A stretch of DNA of 41,428 bases. Source: Leucogyrophana mollusca. Taxonomy: Eukaryota > Basidiomycota > Agaricomycetes > Boletales. The stretch covers positions 1 to 41,428 of the forward strand of contig MU266570.1 of NCBI GenBank assembly GCA_021014945.1. The letters are read 5' to 3'. Each line of letters begins with the position of its first letter. Position 1 is the stretch's first letter. The notes under the pieces were generated by a model that was not told the DNA's origin, made no database searches, and saw nothing but the letters and a program-made list of their open reading frames with translations. Below are positions 21,481-31,764 of the stretch, piece after piece. Both the position numbers and the translations under genes were made by a program.

Positions 21481-22139
21481 AAACGGCACCCCAGCTTCTC
21501 GAATTATGCACGATGCACCTGGTGTCTGACCGCGTGCCAACTCGGATGCGCTAGAGTGCAGCTGGATAGCGCAGGTGGTTGTTGACCTCAGCCCGAAGTC
21601 TTCAAGGATACCCGAAGGACATCTCCCCCAAGTTCAAGCCGTGAATTATGGGGCACGTGCCTCGGACGCGTCGCTGAATAGCACTGAACAAGCCTCAGTC
21701 TCGTGCGGGATGCACTCGCACACGAATTGTGGTTGACTGATTGTCATCCTCCTACCGTCACCTACGCATCTCCGCGTAATATAAACGCCCCCGCCCATTG
21801 GTTTCTCCCCCTTATCTCCCACTCTCCCATCAGCCTTCCACCACCTTGCCACAGTGTCTGTAGGGAAGACTGGCTGATGGCCCTTATGGTCGCTCTGGGG
21901 GGTGGACGTCGCGGCGACCTCAAAAGATCAAGAGTCAAAGGGGCTTCGCGATCATGCAATGAGTACGATCTCAGTACTCCGCCAGGCCCGCGCTTCCGCC
22001 AGGAAAAGACGAAGCTGTGTTCCAGAATCCACAACGAACCACCTGCGAGGGGGCAAGACCGACTCACGCCTTATGCTTATGTTCCCTAAGCCCCGCCCCG
22101 CCCGCAAGACGATCCGACGGCTTACTGTAATGGACGAGG
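21481..22139 (+). other. TATA-bearing repeated locus, copy 3
   Basis: TATAAA at 21780-21785, then a CT-rich leader and an ATG near 21877 that opens a frame of about 70 codons ending YAYVP. This frame differs from that of copy 1, so no common protein is supported. Confidence 0.35.
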
Positions 22140-22560
22140 AGGGTGCGATGAAGGGGCTCCCGTTCCCCAAGCCGGACGGTGGATGACTAGGACTTCCAGT
22201 ACGGGGTGCAGTTTTCGGGCTAGGGCACACTTGGCCGCCGCTCCGGGCCAACTGCGACGCTGCTCATTTCACGCACCGAAATGGATCTCTCGAGCACCGA
22301 CATCCTTCCTGCTACTGTTATATCCGACTCGAACGGACGCGCCCTCGACAACACACCGTGTACTCCTCTGCTTCTCCGGTAGACACCGTGATCTTCGCTG
22401 ACGTACCCTCTTCCACTACAGAATGAGAATCCTCATCAGTGATCATGAACCCTGCCTCTCGATAAAACATGCAGGCGTCACAATTACAATTATAATCACG
22501 TCCGCTCGCGCTAGGGAACCCCCGCACCCGGATGCATGGGAATATGCTATCGGGATATTT
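22140..22560 (+). repeat. MRILIS-type module, copy 2
   Basis: Contains ACGCACCGAAATGGATCTC and the conserved ATG at 22423, reading MRILISDHEPCLSIKHAG. The same start occurs at 27991 and 29419. The frame here is 87 codons and diverges after about 20 residues. Confidence 0.5.
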
Positions 22561-23019
22561 GTTATGGAGCAGAGTCCCCAGGGACAGGTTCTCCTCCTGT
22601 CCGTGCCGACCGCGCCTCTTTCCACACAAGGCTCAAACTTCCCTACGGCAGCCACCAGCACCCCCGCGAAAACCCCCCCACGTTAGCTCTCCAGCTCGCC
22701 CCGTGGCAGCCCAGCACATTGCGCCGCAGCAAAGATCTTCAAGCGTCGTACTAACTCGCAGGCCCAAGTCGAGACCAACCACACTCCAAGCTCCTGCGTC
22801 AGCTTCGCATCTAGAGCCAGAGCCATGGGCGTGCGGGATATTGCCTCGCCAACCAGCCACAGGAAATTGATGTCGGCGAATTGGAGGGCAGAACACGGTG
22901 AACTGGAGGCTAGAAGGTACCGCCGTAAGTTGGAGGGGTTGATAACTTGAACGGCAGAAAGGCTGGCCGGGACAGGTCACTTACAGCGAGAACTCATCCT
23001 CTGTAGGCGATTGAATGTT
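22561..23019. repeat. Mosaic segment with a remnant of the gene tail
   Basis: GCTTCGCATCTAGAGCC near 22800-22822 matches the antisense of the DUF6533-like C-terminal tail (compare 16488-16504); the match is only about 35 bp long. It is followed by ATATTGCCTCGCCAACCAGC, which also occurs at 15162. This marks a recombination junction. Confidence 0.45.
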
Positions 23020-23449
23020 GAACCTGAGATGTGGGACGCTGCCTTTGGCGTTGGAGTTGAGGACCAGCATCATGCATGCGAGGACATCGACCTGCTATCG
23101 TGGCGCGCACCTCCGAGTCAGTCGCCGGTAGCTCCCAAGGACATCTCTTCCTTAATCCATTCCGCACAAAATAGACAAAAATGGTACGCAGTCTTCACCG
23201 CTGCCCTTCGTCGGGTGTCTTACTGGCGAGCACCAGGTTGGCTTAAGGCAGCTAGACGGTGCCGGGGTCGGGGTTGGGGCGAGGTGTAAACTTGAAGCCA
23301 AGGTGTTCCGGTGTTGCTGGCCTGACCACTGCCATACAAGCACGGCGTAGAGGACAGCGACGTAGCCTCGGCGTCATGGTGTGTTTGCGTAGCCCAGACA
23401 GTCGTTCCTTGAAACCTTCTATTCTAATGTTCTAATATTTGTGTCGTCA
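23020..23449. repeat. Linker module, start of tandem unit 3
   Basis: Near-identical to 15345-15766. Together with the flank modules and genes it defines the tandem duplication of about 7.67 kb. Confidence 0.65.
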
Positions 23450-23990
23450 GGCTAACCCGTCTTCTCCCAAGTCCTGCTTCTTGTAGGGGACACATCCCCA
23501 GCCCCGTGAGCGACTCAATCCCATCTCCTACCTCACGTAGCCGACTCCCACCCTTTGCTTTTTGCCTCCCGTAGGCAAACCCGGTTTCGAACGCATTATC
23601 AACGACAGCCGCACGGGCCCGAAATCACATATGCACCACCAGCGTTCTGCCCTCCGGCTTCCCCATATGCACTTTGCCCGTCTTCGCAATTCCTAGTAAA
23701 CGTGTCAGCAGTCAGTGGCAATCTCTTCGCTTTCCTCGCGCCCGCACGGTTGAGATCCGGCGCTGTGATCCCTGCATCTAGATATGACGCACATCTCACA
23801 TCCTGCTTCTGGATACGACACGTATGCCGTATGCTCCTCTCGATATGCAGTGCATCACATTTTCTGCCTTGGCGCCTATCGGCAAGAACCTTGTCACCGC
23901 GAGCTAACGTCTAGGTGGAGGGGAGGGGAACGATACTGGCCATATATTGAAAGAATTGGATACAAATATTCTAGTTGAATAGAATACATT
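23450..23990 (+). repeat. 3' flank module beside copy D
   Basis: Equivalent to 15767-16300. No gene is supported. Confidence 0.7.
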
Positions 23991-24150
23991 AGGACGAGCC
24001 TTGAATAACGAGCCGGCACATCAGAAACAGAAACTGCCGAACCACAGAAGTACATACGTAGCCTTGAGAACAAATATCCCAAGAGAACAAACAGTGCGTG
24101 CCAGTGAAGATCTTTAAGGTTCCAGGTATGAGCAGAGAACGACCAGATGT

Positions 24151-25851
24151 TCAAGCGTCTGAGTTAACTTCACGTCTAGAGCTAGAGCCGTGAGTGTGCA
24201 TGGGCTCCCGAACATTAAACTGCATCACGCTCAGCCGTGGTTGTAAGGTGCCCTCCCGTGTCTTGAGTTCCTGCACGCGGACGCTGATCACCATGTGAGG
24301 GCCCGCAATGATCGCAAATGCACCGAAGAGAGAGTTTAGTCCGTCCAAAGCCGAAATCCCAACATTAACACCAATGATCGAAAGCAAGGTGGTTCCTTGC
24401 CACACCGCATACCTAGAGAATCCACAATGAGTGGACGCTGCTGAGAACTGAGGAAAGGCGCGCGTACCAGACAAAGTAGGCAATTTGGTCTTCTGCCAAG
24501 GCCTTCACGAGAGGGCTGACAGACCATCCCCCAACCTCCAATGCATGTTTTACGGATCCGAACAGCGCGACGACAAGCAAGAGTATGTCAAACGCCAGTT
24601 GGATGGCTCTGTAAACCATTAACCACCGGCCAAGAGCATCACTGTTTGCACTGGATGTGCTTTGAATGCTGCCGCTCAGGTCCATAAAGGTTGCTGCACG
24701 CGAGGGGCAGGCTAAGATAACAAATGAATCGTGAAGGAAGACATGGCCACGCACTGAGCCCGCCCATGGCAACAAGGCCAAGTGACTTTACTACGACCAC
24801 CACAATCATAATCACCTCACAGACAAGGCTGACCGACAGGAACGCGAGAACCTTTCTGGAACGATTGCACACCACATAGGCCCTCAGCAGAAGAGTCGCT
24901 GGCCGTGAGTGAATAAGCGCTGACGAATGTAAATAGCGCTGAATGTTATAGCTCACGCACCTTGCATTGCTATAATAAACATCAAGTTTAACACCTCGGC
25001 AACGATCATTATGTGTTTGTCTGTATATTGCGGGGAATCGAAATTAGAGCACATGCGAACCAGCAGTATACGACGGATCAATGCATACATCTAAATGCGA
25101 AGTGTTGGTTATTGCAATCAGATCACAGAAGACAAAGTAAATACAAACTCACTCCTACGATACCCACTCGATTAGGCGATTACCCACTGGCCGAGAAGCA
25201 AAAAATTGGGCTCACTGCGGGAGTCCAGTTAAGGGGCAGGGCTACTATAGCACAAATTTAACAGAGTGACGACTCGCTGCCGGAACAATTCTACCTGCAA
25301 GCATTGCGCTGTCGACCCCAAGCAGAGTCAATTATGATACTTGACGTTGGACCTGTCGACTCACAATTGAGATGCAGGCCCGCAATAACGAGCCTATAGG
25401 ATAGTTGCACAACGTCAACCACACCGTCAGGCGGAGGCTGAGGAGCAACTGGGCACACACCACGAAGTAAAGCGCTGTCACGACGGTCCAACGGCGATTC
25501 TGACGCCTCCACGTCAGTGCCAGAGACCTCACCCATCCACCGTGACGGTACCTACCCAGACGAAATCAACCTTGGGAGCGCTTCAGCTTGAGCGCCTTCT
25601 CTGAGAACATCGGAATAAAACTGACCTCTTGTGAGAAGTTAAGGGCTGTATGCTCCCTCTTCGTCAAAACTGCAGACCTGACGCGAGAGAAATGTTACTG
25701 ACTCTGGTCATACATAATGACAGCAACTGACGCCACTACGAAGAAAGTTGGTCCGAATGGGATTAGCGCAAATCAAATAACGACATGAGTTTTTACTTGT
25801 CGCATAGCAAATGAACTGGGCATCGGGGGGCTCAGCGATGAAAGACTCCAT
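24151..25851 (-). CDS. DUF6533-like multi-span membrane protein, copy D
   Basis: Full-length member most like copy C. The start at 25851 gives MESFIAEPPDAQFICYAT. Landmarks: SQEVDFVW (from 25.56-25.58 kb), TALYFVARYC after the GTGTGTGC..CTACCTGCAG-type intron region, LLLRAYVVCNRSRKVLAFL, MALLPWAGSVRG, RWLMVYRAIQLAFDILLLVVAL, DQIAYFVW, YAVWQGTTLLSIIGVN and AFAIIAGPHMVISVR; stop at 24151-24153. The intron before RRQN again lacks the expected AG, and this copy has extra bases (CCACCGTGACGGTACC) near 25536-25551, so the splice there needs RNA evidence. Its C-terminal half is very close to copy C, implying a recent duplication or gene conversion. Confidence 0.65.
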
Positions 25852-25904
25852 GGCGCGATGAGAAGCGGTAGGTTGAGGGCTTCTTGGTGTCTATTTCAGA
25901 TGTG

Positions 25905-26015
25905 TCTGGAGCTTTTATATTGCAATCACCGCGGCAGTGTGTCGGTGACCTATTGCAATCACTGCGGCAGTGGGTTGGTGACACTTTCTAGCGCAATCAC
26001 TGCGGCAGTGAGTCG
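25905..26015 (-). promoter_or_regulatory. Triplicated palindrome promoter, copy D
   Basis: Sites at 25927-25939 (CACCGCGGCAGTG), 25960-25972 (perfect) and 25998-26010 (perfect), at 33 and 38 bp spacing, nearly as in copy C. A TATA-like ATATAAAAG on the coding strand lies just downstream. Confidence 0.65.
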
Positions 26016-27049
26016 GTGACAGCGTAGCAAGGGATAAGAACCAGAGAAGCGGCAAGTATGAAGGTCGGACTGTCGTTGACTTCGTGTGAGCGGAAAACTC
26101 CCCCATCCCACGTTCAACACAAATACCTCATTCCAAGTCGGATACCTAAGACGAAGTGCGAATCGACGAGGGGTAGAGACATGAAGGCGCCTGAATCTGC
26201 TTTACCAAATCAATTTGAATGTGACGAGCGCGGGCCATCAAAATGGCCGCGGAGCGCTCAAGTGATCGAACTTTGATATTACATCAGTTCGCAACCCTCC
26301 CAACAGCCAGTATGGCAATCTCTGTGTGTGCCGTGGATGCCATTCCATGTTGCTTTGCCTTGTTCCTCGTCCGATGTCCTTAACAAGGGTGGGCAGGAGA
26401 AGCTTCCGATGCACGGTAAATGGAGAGAGCAGCTTAACTTCTGACTGCACGCAATGCGGAGAAACTTGAACTCGCACGTCCACAGACGCATTTGGGGAAG
26501 CCGCTGTTCCGAGAGGACTTGTGCATGTCCACCGCGAGTGTGCCAACAATCGGATGGTATCCCTGACTCGGATGTAGGCCATGTGTTAGCAATGCTATCT
26601 CGGAGCGTGCTTGATTGAGTGCAAGCTGTACAACCTCCCGCCTTGGCCTTGTTGCCATGGGATTGAACTTCAACTGACGCACCAGTACCGGAGCCGACTA
26701 TGGCCCGAATATCGGTAACCCCGATTTCAAAGATCACAGTGCAAGAAAAATCATTGGAGGAGTCCGAGAAGGCAGACCGGACAGTGGGGAAGCCGGGTAA
26801 GTCGGCGAGGATGTGGTCGCTCAAGTCAGCATTCAAAAACGGCAAGCTCATCTGGTGCATCAACGGCATCTCCGAATGCGCTAGAACACCTGCTGCATCA
26901 TGACGGGAAGTTGCTCGGAAGAGATTCCAGCTACTTACGTCCACTTTGAGGAAGGCAGTATGTAGTTGACGAACGCACGACAGCGAGATGCAGCAAGCCA
27001 GGACGGTCAGCGTTTCCCTCGCACAAAACCCATCCCAAACCGCCTTCCA
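26016..27049. repeat. 5' flank of copy D with a single direct-repeat copy
   Basis: Matches the flanks of copies B and C, and from about 26680 to 27050 holds one copy of the direct repeat (CACCAGTACCGGAGCC to CGCCTTCCAAG). The minisatellite block bracketed by two such repeats in units 1 and 2 is absent. Confidence 0.6.
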
Positions 27050-27714
27050 AGTTTCCAGGACGGCATCTCAGCTTCTCGAATTACGTTCGATGGATCAGGT
27101 GCCAAATTGAATGCGCCAGAGTGCAGCGGGATAGCGCAGGTGGTTGTTGACCTCAGCCAGAAGTCTTCAAGCTTCAAGGGCCGGGTGGTTGAAGGACATC
27201 TCCCCAAAGTTCAAACCGTGAATTCTGGGGCACGTGCCTCAGACGCGTCGCTGAAAAACCTCGGTCACGTGCGGGTATGCACTCGCACACCAACCGTTTT
27301 GACCGACTGTGTCAGCCTCCTACGCATCTCAAAATAATATAAATACCCCCGCCCATTGGTTTCTTCCCCTTATCCCTTATCCCTCATCCCCCGCTCTCCC
27401 ATTAGCCTTCCACCACCTTGTCACAGAGTCTGTAGACTGTAGGGAAGAGTCAAGACTGGCTGATGGCCCTCATGGTCGCTCTGGGGAGTGGACTTCGCGG
27501 CGACCTCAAGAGTCAAGAGTCAAAAGAGCCTCGCAATTGACGAGTACGATATCGGTACCCCGCCGGGAAAAAGACCAAGCTATGTTCCACAACCACAACG
27601 AACCACCTGCGACGGAGACCAACACCAAGACCGACTTATGCCTTATACTTATGTTCCCTAAGCCCCGCCCCGCCCACAAGGCGACCCGACGGCTTGATGG
27701 GCGTTGGGCGAGGA
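27050..27714 (+). other. TATA-bearing repeated locus, copy 4
   Basis: TATAAA at 27338-27343 and a CT-rich leader. The ATG near 27462 opens only about 25 codons (starting MALMVALGSG) before a stop. The conserved downstream words are present in other frames. Confidence 0.35.
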
Positions 27715-28150
27715 GGTGCGATGAAGGGGTTACCCGTTCCTCAAGCCGGGCGGTGGATGACTAGGACTTCCGGTACGGGTGTGGTTTTCGGGCTAAGGGC
27801 GCACTTGCTTCAGGCCGACTTCGACGCTGCTCATTTGACGCACCGAAATGGATCTTTCGCACTGACGTCCTTCTTGCCACTGTTTTATCCGACTCGAACG
27901 AACGCGCCCTCTACACCGCCGCGCACTTCCCCGCTTCGCCGGTAAACATCTTCACTGACGAACCCCAATGACACCCCCTTCCACTCCAGAATGAGAATCC
28001 TCATCAGTAATCACGAACCCTGCCTCTCGACAAAACATGCAGGCAGTCACAATCAAATTCACATTCACATTCACGTCCGCTCGCTGGAGAACCCCCGCAC
28101 CAGGGCGTATGTGATGCGCTATCGGGACATTTGGACATTTGGTACAATGC
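27715..28150 (+). repeat. MRILIS-type module, copy 3
   Basis: Contains the conserved ATG at 27991 (MRILISNHEPCLSTKHAG). The open frame runs 166 codons to 28491, overlapping the antisense of the truncated DUF6533-like relic. A real protein is possible but not favoured. Confidence 0.5.
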
Positions 28151-28279
28151 CCCCCTACGGCCCCCCTGCGATAGCCTCCCCTACGCTCTTGCCCCGTGGC
28201 AGCTTAGCGCCGCAGCGAAGATATTTGAGTGTTGTACGAACCCGCAGGCCCAAGTCGAGACCAACCGCATTTCCAGTCC

Positions 28280-28745
28280 CTGCATCAGCTTCGCATCTAG
28301 AGCCAGAGCCATGGGTGTGCGTCGGTTCCCGAGGGTTAGAGTGCGTCGTGCTCAGCCGTGTTGAACTGCGCCGTGCTCAGCTGTGCACATGTTTGGAAGG
28401 TGCCCGCCCGTGTGTTGGGTTTCTGCGCGCGGAGGCCGATTGCCATGCGAGGGCCCACAATGATCACAGATGCGCCGAAGAGAGCGTTTAGTCCTTCCAA
28501 GGTCGAAACCCCAGCATCAACGCCAGCGGACACAGACAAGAAACACCGCGTACCCATCGAATCGCTGCACAGAGTCAAAAAACTACCCGCATACCAGACT
28601 CGCACACCAGACAAAAAAAGTAGGCAATTTGGTCTTCCGCCAAGGCCTCGGAGACTCGATGGGGGGTTAGCGGACCATCCCTTCATGGCACTTCCAACGC
28701 GTGTTTCACGGAAACAAACGGCGCGGCGGCGGGCGACGGTATGTC
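28280..28745 (-). pseudogene. Truncated DUF6533-like relic 1
   Basis: Only the last part of the gene is present: SVKHAL, then GRPNCLLF (changed from DQIAYFVW), GVSTLEGLNALFGA, VIIVGPRMAIGLRAQ. There are stops and frame changes between blocks, and no upstream exons or promoter. It breaks at GGCGCGGCGGCGGGCG near 28725, the same place as relic 2. Confidence 0.75.
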
Positions 28746-28749
28746 GAAC

Positions 28750-29124
28750 TGAGACTGCTTACACCCGCCGGAGGTTGCTCGCCGGCTACCCGGGGAAGTT
28801 GAAACTGATGACGGCGAGCTGGAGGACGGGGGGTGCCGTGGTGGGCTGGGGAGGCTGGCGGGACGGGTCGTGTAGAGCGAGAACTCGTCCTCCGTAGGCG
28901 ATTGAATGTTGAATGTTGAATGTTGAACGTGGGACGCTGGCGTTGGCGTTGGCGTCGAGGACCAGCATCATACACACTGGGCTTCGTCCCCCGCCCGCTG
29001 TCGTGGCAATTCCTCACCTCACCTCCGAGTCCGTCGCCGGCAACACCCAAGGATATTTCTCCCATAATCCAGAGTCATTCCTCCCATAATCCCGGGCCAG
29101 AGTCATCGCACAAAATAGACAAAA
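28750..29124. repeat. Linker-derived sequence
   Basis: Decayed linker module: GAGACTGCTTACACCCGCC, GTTGAATGTTGAATGTTGAA (a small local triplication at about 28904-28927) and CACAAAATAGACAAAATG. No gene is supported. Confidence 0.5.
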
Positions 29125-29560
29125 TGAAGGGGTTCCCCAGCCAAAGCCGGACGGTGGACGACTAAGATTTCCGGTACGGGGTGCGGTTTTCGGGTTCAGG
29201 GCTCAGTGCACACCTGGCCGCCGCTCCGGGCCAACTGCGACGCTGCTCATTTAACGCACGGAAATGGATCTTTCGCACCGGTACCCCTGCTATTCCCACT
29301 ACTGCTATATCCGACTCGAACGAACGCGCCCTCGACGACATGTCGTGTACTCCTCCGCTCCGCCGGTAAACATCTCCACTGATGTACCCCAACGACCCCC
29401 TTCCACCCCGGAACGAGAATGAGAATCCTCATCAGTAATCACGAACCCTGCCTCTCGACAAAACATGCGTGCAGTCACAATCACAACTATAACCACGTCC
29501 GCTCGCGCCGGAAGACCCCCGCACCAGGGCGTATGGAATACGCTGTCGGGACCTTTGGTA
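29125..29560 (+). repeat. MRILIS-type module, copy 4
   Basis: Second copy of the 27715 module, about 1.4-1.5 kb on. The conserved ATG is at 29419; its frame is 165 codons and keeps the MRILISNHEPCLSTKHA start. Confidence 0.5.
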
Positions 29561-29789
29561 TGGAGCAGAGTCCCCAGGCACAGCCTCTCCTCATGTCCGC
29601 GCCGACCACGTCTCCTCACACAAGGCTCCCCTCCGCCACCCCCGCGATAGCCTTCCCCACGTTAGCTCTCCAGCTCACCCCGTGGCAGCCCAGCACATTG
29701 CGCCGCAGCGAAGACTTTCAAGCGTCGTACCACCTCGTAGGCCCAAGCCGAGACCGACCACATTTCAAGCTTTCAAGCCCCTGCGTCAG

Positions 29790-30240
29790 CTTCGCGCCTA
29801 GAGCCAGAACCGTGCGTGTGCGTGGGCTCCCGAAGAATGAAGTGCGTCGTGCTCAGCTGTGTTTGGAAGGTGCCCTCCCGTGTGTTGGGTTCCAACTTCC
29901 TGCGCGCGGAGGCTGATCACCATGCGAGGGCCCGCGATGGTCGCAAATGCGCCGAAGAGAGCGTTTAGTCCCTCCCCGCCGAAGAGAGTCTAGTCCTCCC
30001 AAGGCCAAAACCCCAGCATCAACGCCAGCGATCGCGGGCACGCGCCATACCACATACCCAGCAAATAGCCAATCGCTGCTCAGGACAAGAAATTACCCGC
30101 GTACCAGACTCGCATACCAGACAAAGGAAGGGGGCAATTCGGTCTGCCACCAAGGCATCGGAGAATCGATAGGGAGTTAGCGGACCGTCCCTTCGCTTCC
30201 AACGCATGTTTTTTTTTTGCGGATCCGAGCGGCGCGGCGG
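29790..30240 (-). pseudogene. Truncated DUF6533-like relic 2
   Basis: Tail fragment with KHALEAKG, GRPNCPLPLSG and the GPRMV region (changed). It has an extra poly-T run near 30209 and several frame breaks. Its junction with GCGGCGCGGCGGCGGGCG near 30227 equals that of relic 1, so both relics come from duplication of one already truncated copy. Confidence 0.75.
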
Positions 30241-30880
30241 CGGGCGGGGCTGTGTTGGACTGAGACTGCTTACGCCCGCTGGAGGTCGCCCGCCAGCTAT
30301 CCGGGGGAAACTGATAACGGCGAACTGGAGGAACCTGACGACAGCGAGAAGGCTGGCCGGGACAAGTCACGTCCAGCGAGAACTCGTCCCCCGTAGGCGA
30401 TTGAATATCTAATGTTGAACCTGCGACGCTGGACGCTGGCGTTGGCGTTGAGGACCAGCATCAGCACGCTGCGACGTCGTCCCCGGCCCGCCATCATGGC
30501 ATTCCCTCACCTTACCTCCGAGTCCGTCGCCGGCAACACCCAAGGTCATTCCTCCCATAATCCATAATCCATTCCACACAAAATAGACAAAATGGTATGC
30601 AGTCCGCGGCCGCAGTCTCCACCGCTGCCCTTCGTCTGGCGCCTCCCAGTGCCCTCCGTCTGGTGCCTCCCAACGCGCTCGCGAGAACTAGGTCGGCTTA
30701 GGACAGCTCGGGGGCGAGGGCGAGGTATAAATTTGAATTCAAGGCATCCGGGGTTGCTAGCCTGACCACCGGCGTCCAAGCGCGGTATAGAGAGCAGCGA
30801 CGTAGCCTCGGCATCATGGCGTCTTTGCGTAGCCTTAAGCCCAGACACATTCCTTAGCCCTTGAAGCTTGAATCCTTCTG
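30241..30880. repeat. Decayed linker module, right edge of the duplicated block
   Basis: Keeps GACGCTGGCGTTGGCGTTGA and CACAAAATAGACAAAATGG with small insertions, including a local duplication of CCTTCGTCTGG(C/T)GCCTCCCA at about 30627-30670. No gene is supported. Confidence 0.55.
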
Positions 30881-31764
30881 TTCTATGTAAAGTTTGTGTG
30901 GACTCGGACGTAGCGCCACTAAACCTCCCTCATCTCTCAGACGTACCCAGCGTAACAAGCCAAGGCGAGGCAAATGCATGCAATGAAATCCGCGTGATAC
31001 GTATCCACAAGGTCGTAAGTAAGTACTCGAGTATGCAAGTATGCAAGCAAGCAAGTAAAAAGATCCACAGTCAGTCGTAAGCGCCCGCACGCGTGGTAAA
31101 CCATGCACCAGCGTAAAAAGAAACGCCAGGGTAATAAGAAAATAACAGTGTAACAGGGTAACAAGTGAAGCAACAGGAGACTCTAGGGCATAAGTAAGAG
31201 TAAGTGACAACCGGGTCATAAATGATAGTGGGGTCCGAGGGCGGGTCTATGATAAGTAAGTAGGTAGGTAGGTATGTACTGGTGGGTGGTGGTGGGTACG
31301 GGTAGTGAGTACGAGTGGGGGGGACGAGGTCCACAGACAAGGCAATGTCCACGGATCCAAGTCCCTGAATAAGAGCAAGGTCCACAGACAAGAGTAACGT
31401 CCACAGACAAGAGCAATGTCCACGGACAAGGAGTCGGTAAGCGCACCCGCGGGAACATCGAAACCTCCCTCGCTTCGCCTCGTAGATGACAGATGGAATG
31501 GTCGGATGAGATAACGGTCCTTGGTATCTCCAGGAAACGTGTATCCGACGCGAGACGAGGGGGGTTATCCGGTGCGAGGCGGGGGAAGCTACCGATGCAA
31601 GGCGAGGCGAGGCGAGGCGGGGAAGTTACCAAAGCAGGGGCGAGGGAAGTTACCAAAACGGGGGCGAGGAGGTGTATGCGTATGCGTAGATCCAGTCCGA
31701 TGCAAAGTGTATAGCTACATAACGAGGTGGCGGCGGAATTGAGGGTGGGGGCGGGGGCATCGTG
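30881..31764. repeat. Intergenic region with simple tandem repeats
   Basis: Short arrays: AAGTATGCAAGCAAGCAAG-like at 31020-31056, GTAGGTAGGTAGGTA near 31256-31274, a GTCCACAGACAAGAGCAA-type unit repeated about five times at 31330-31427, and GCGAGGCGAGGCGAGG with GAAGTTACCAAA(A/G)C(A/G)GGG at about 31597-31665. No gene is supported. Confidence 0.55.

Noticed and set aside
28358..28897. 179-codon plus-strand ORF as a gene
   Set aside because: It is antisense to the truncated DUF6533-like relic and linker. There is no independent evidence of coding.
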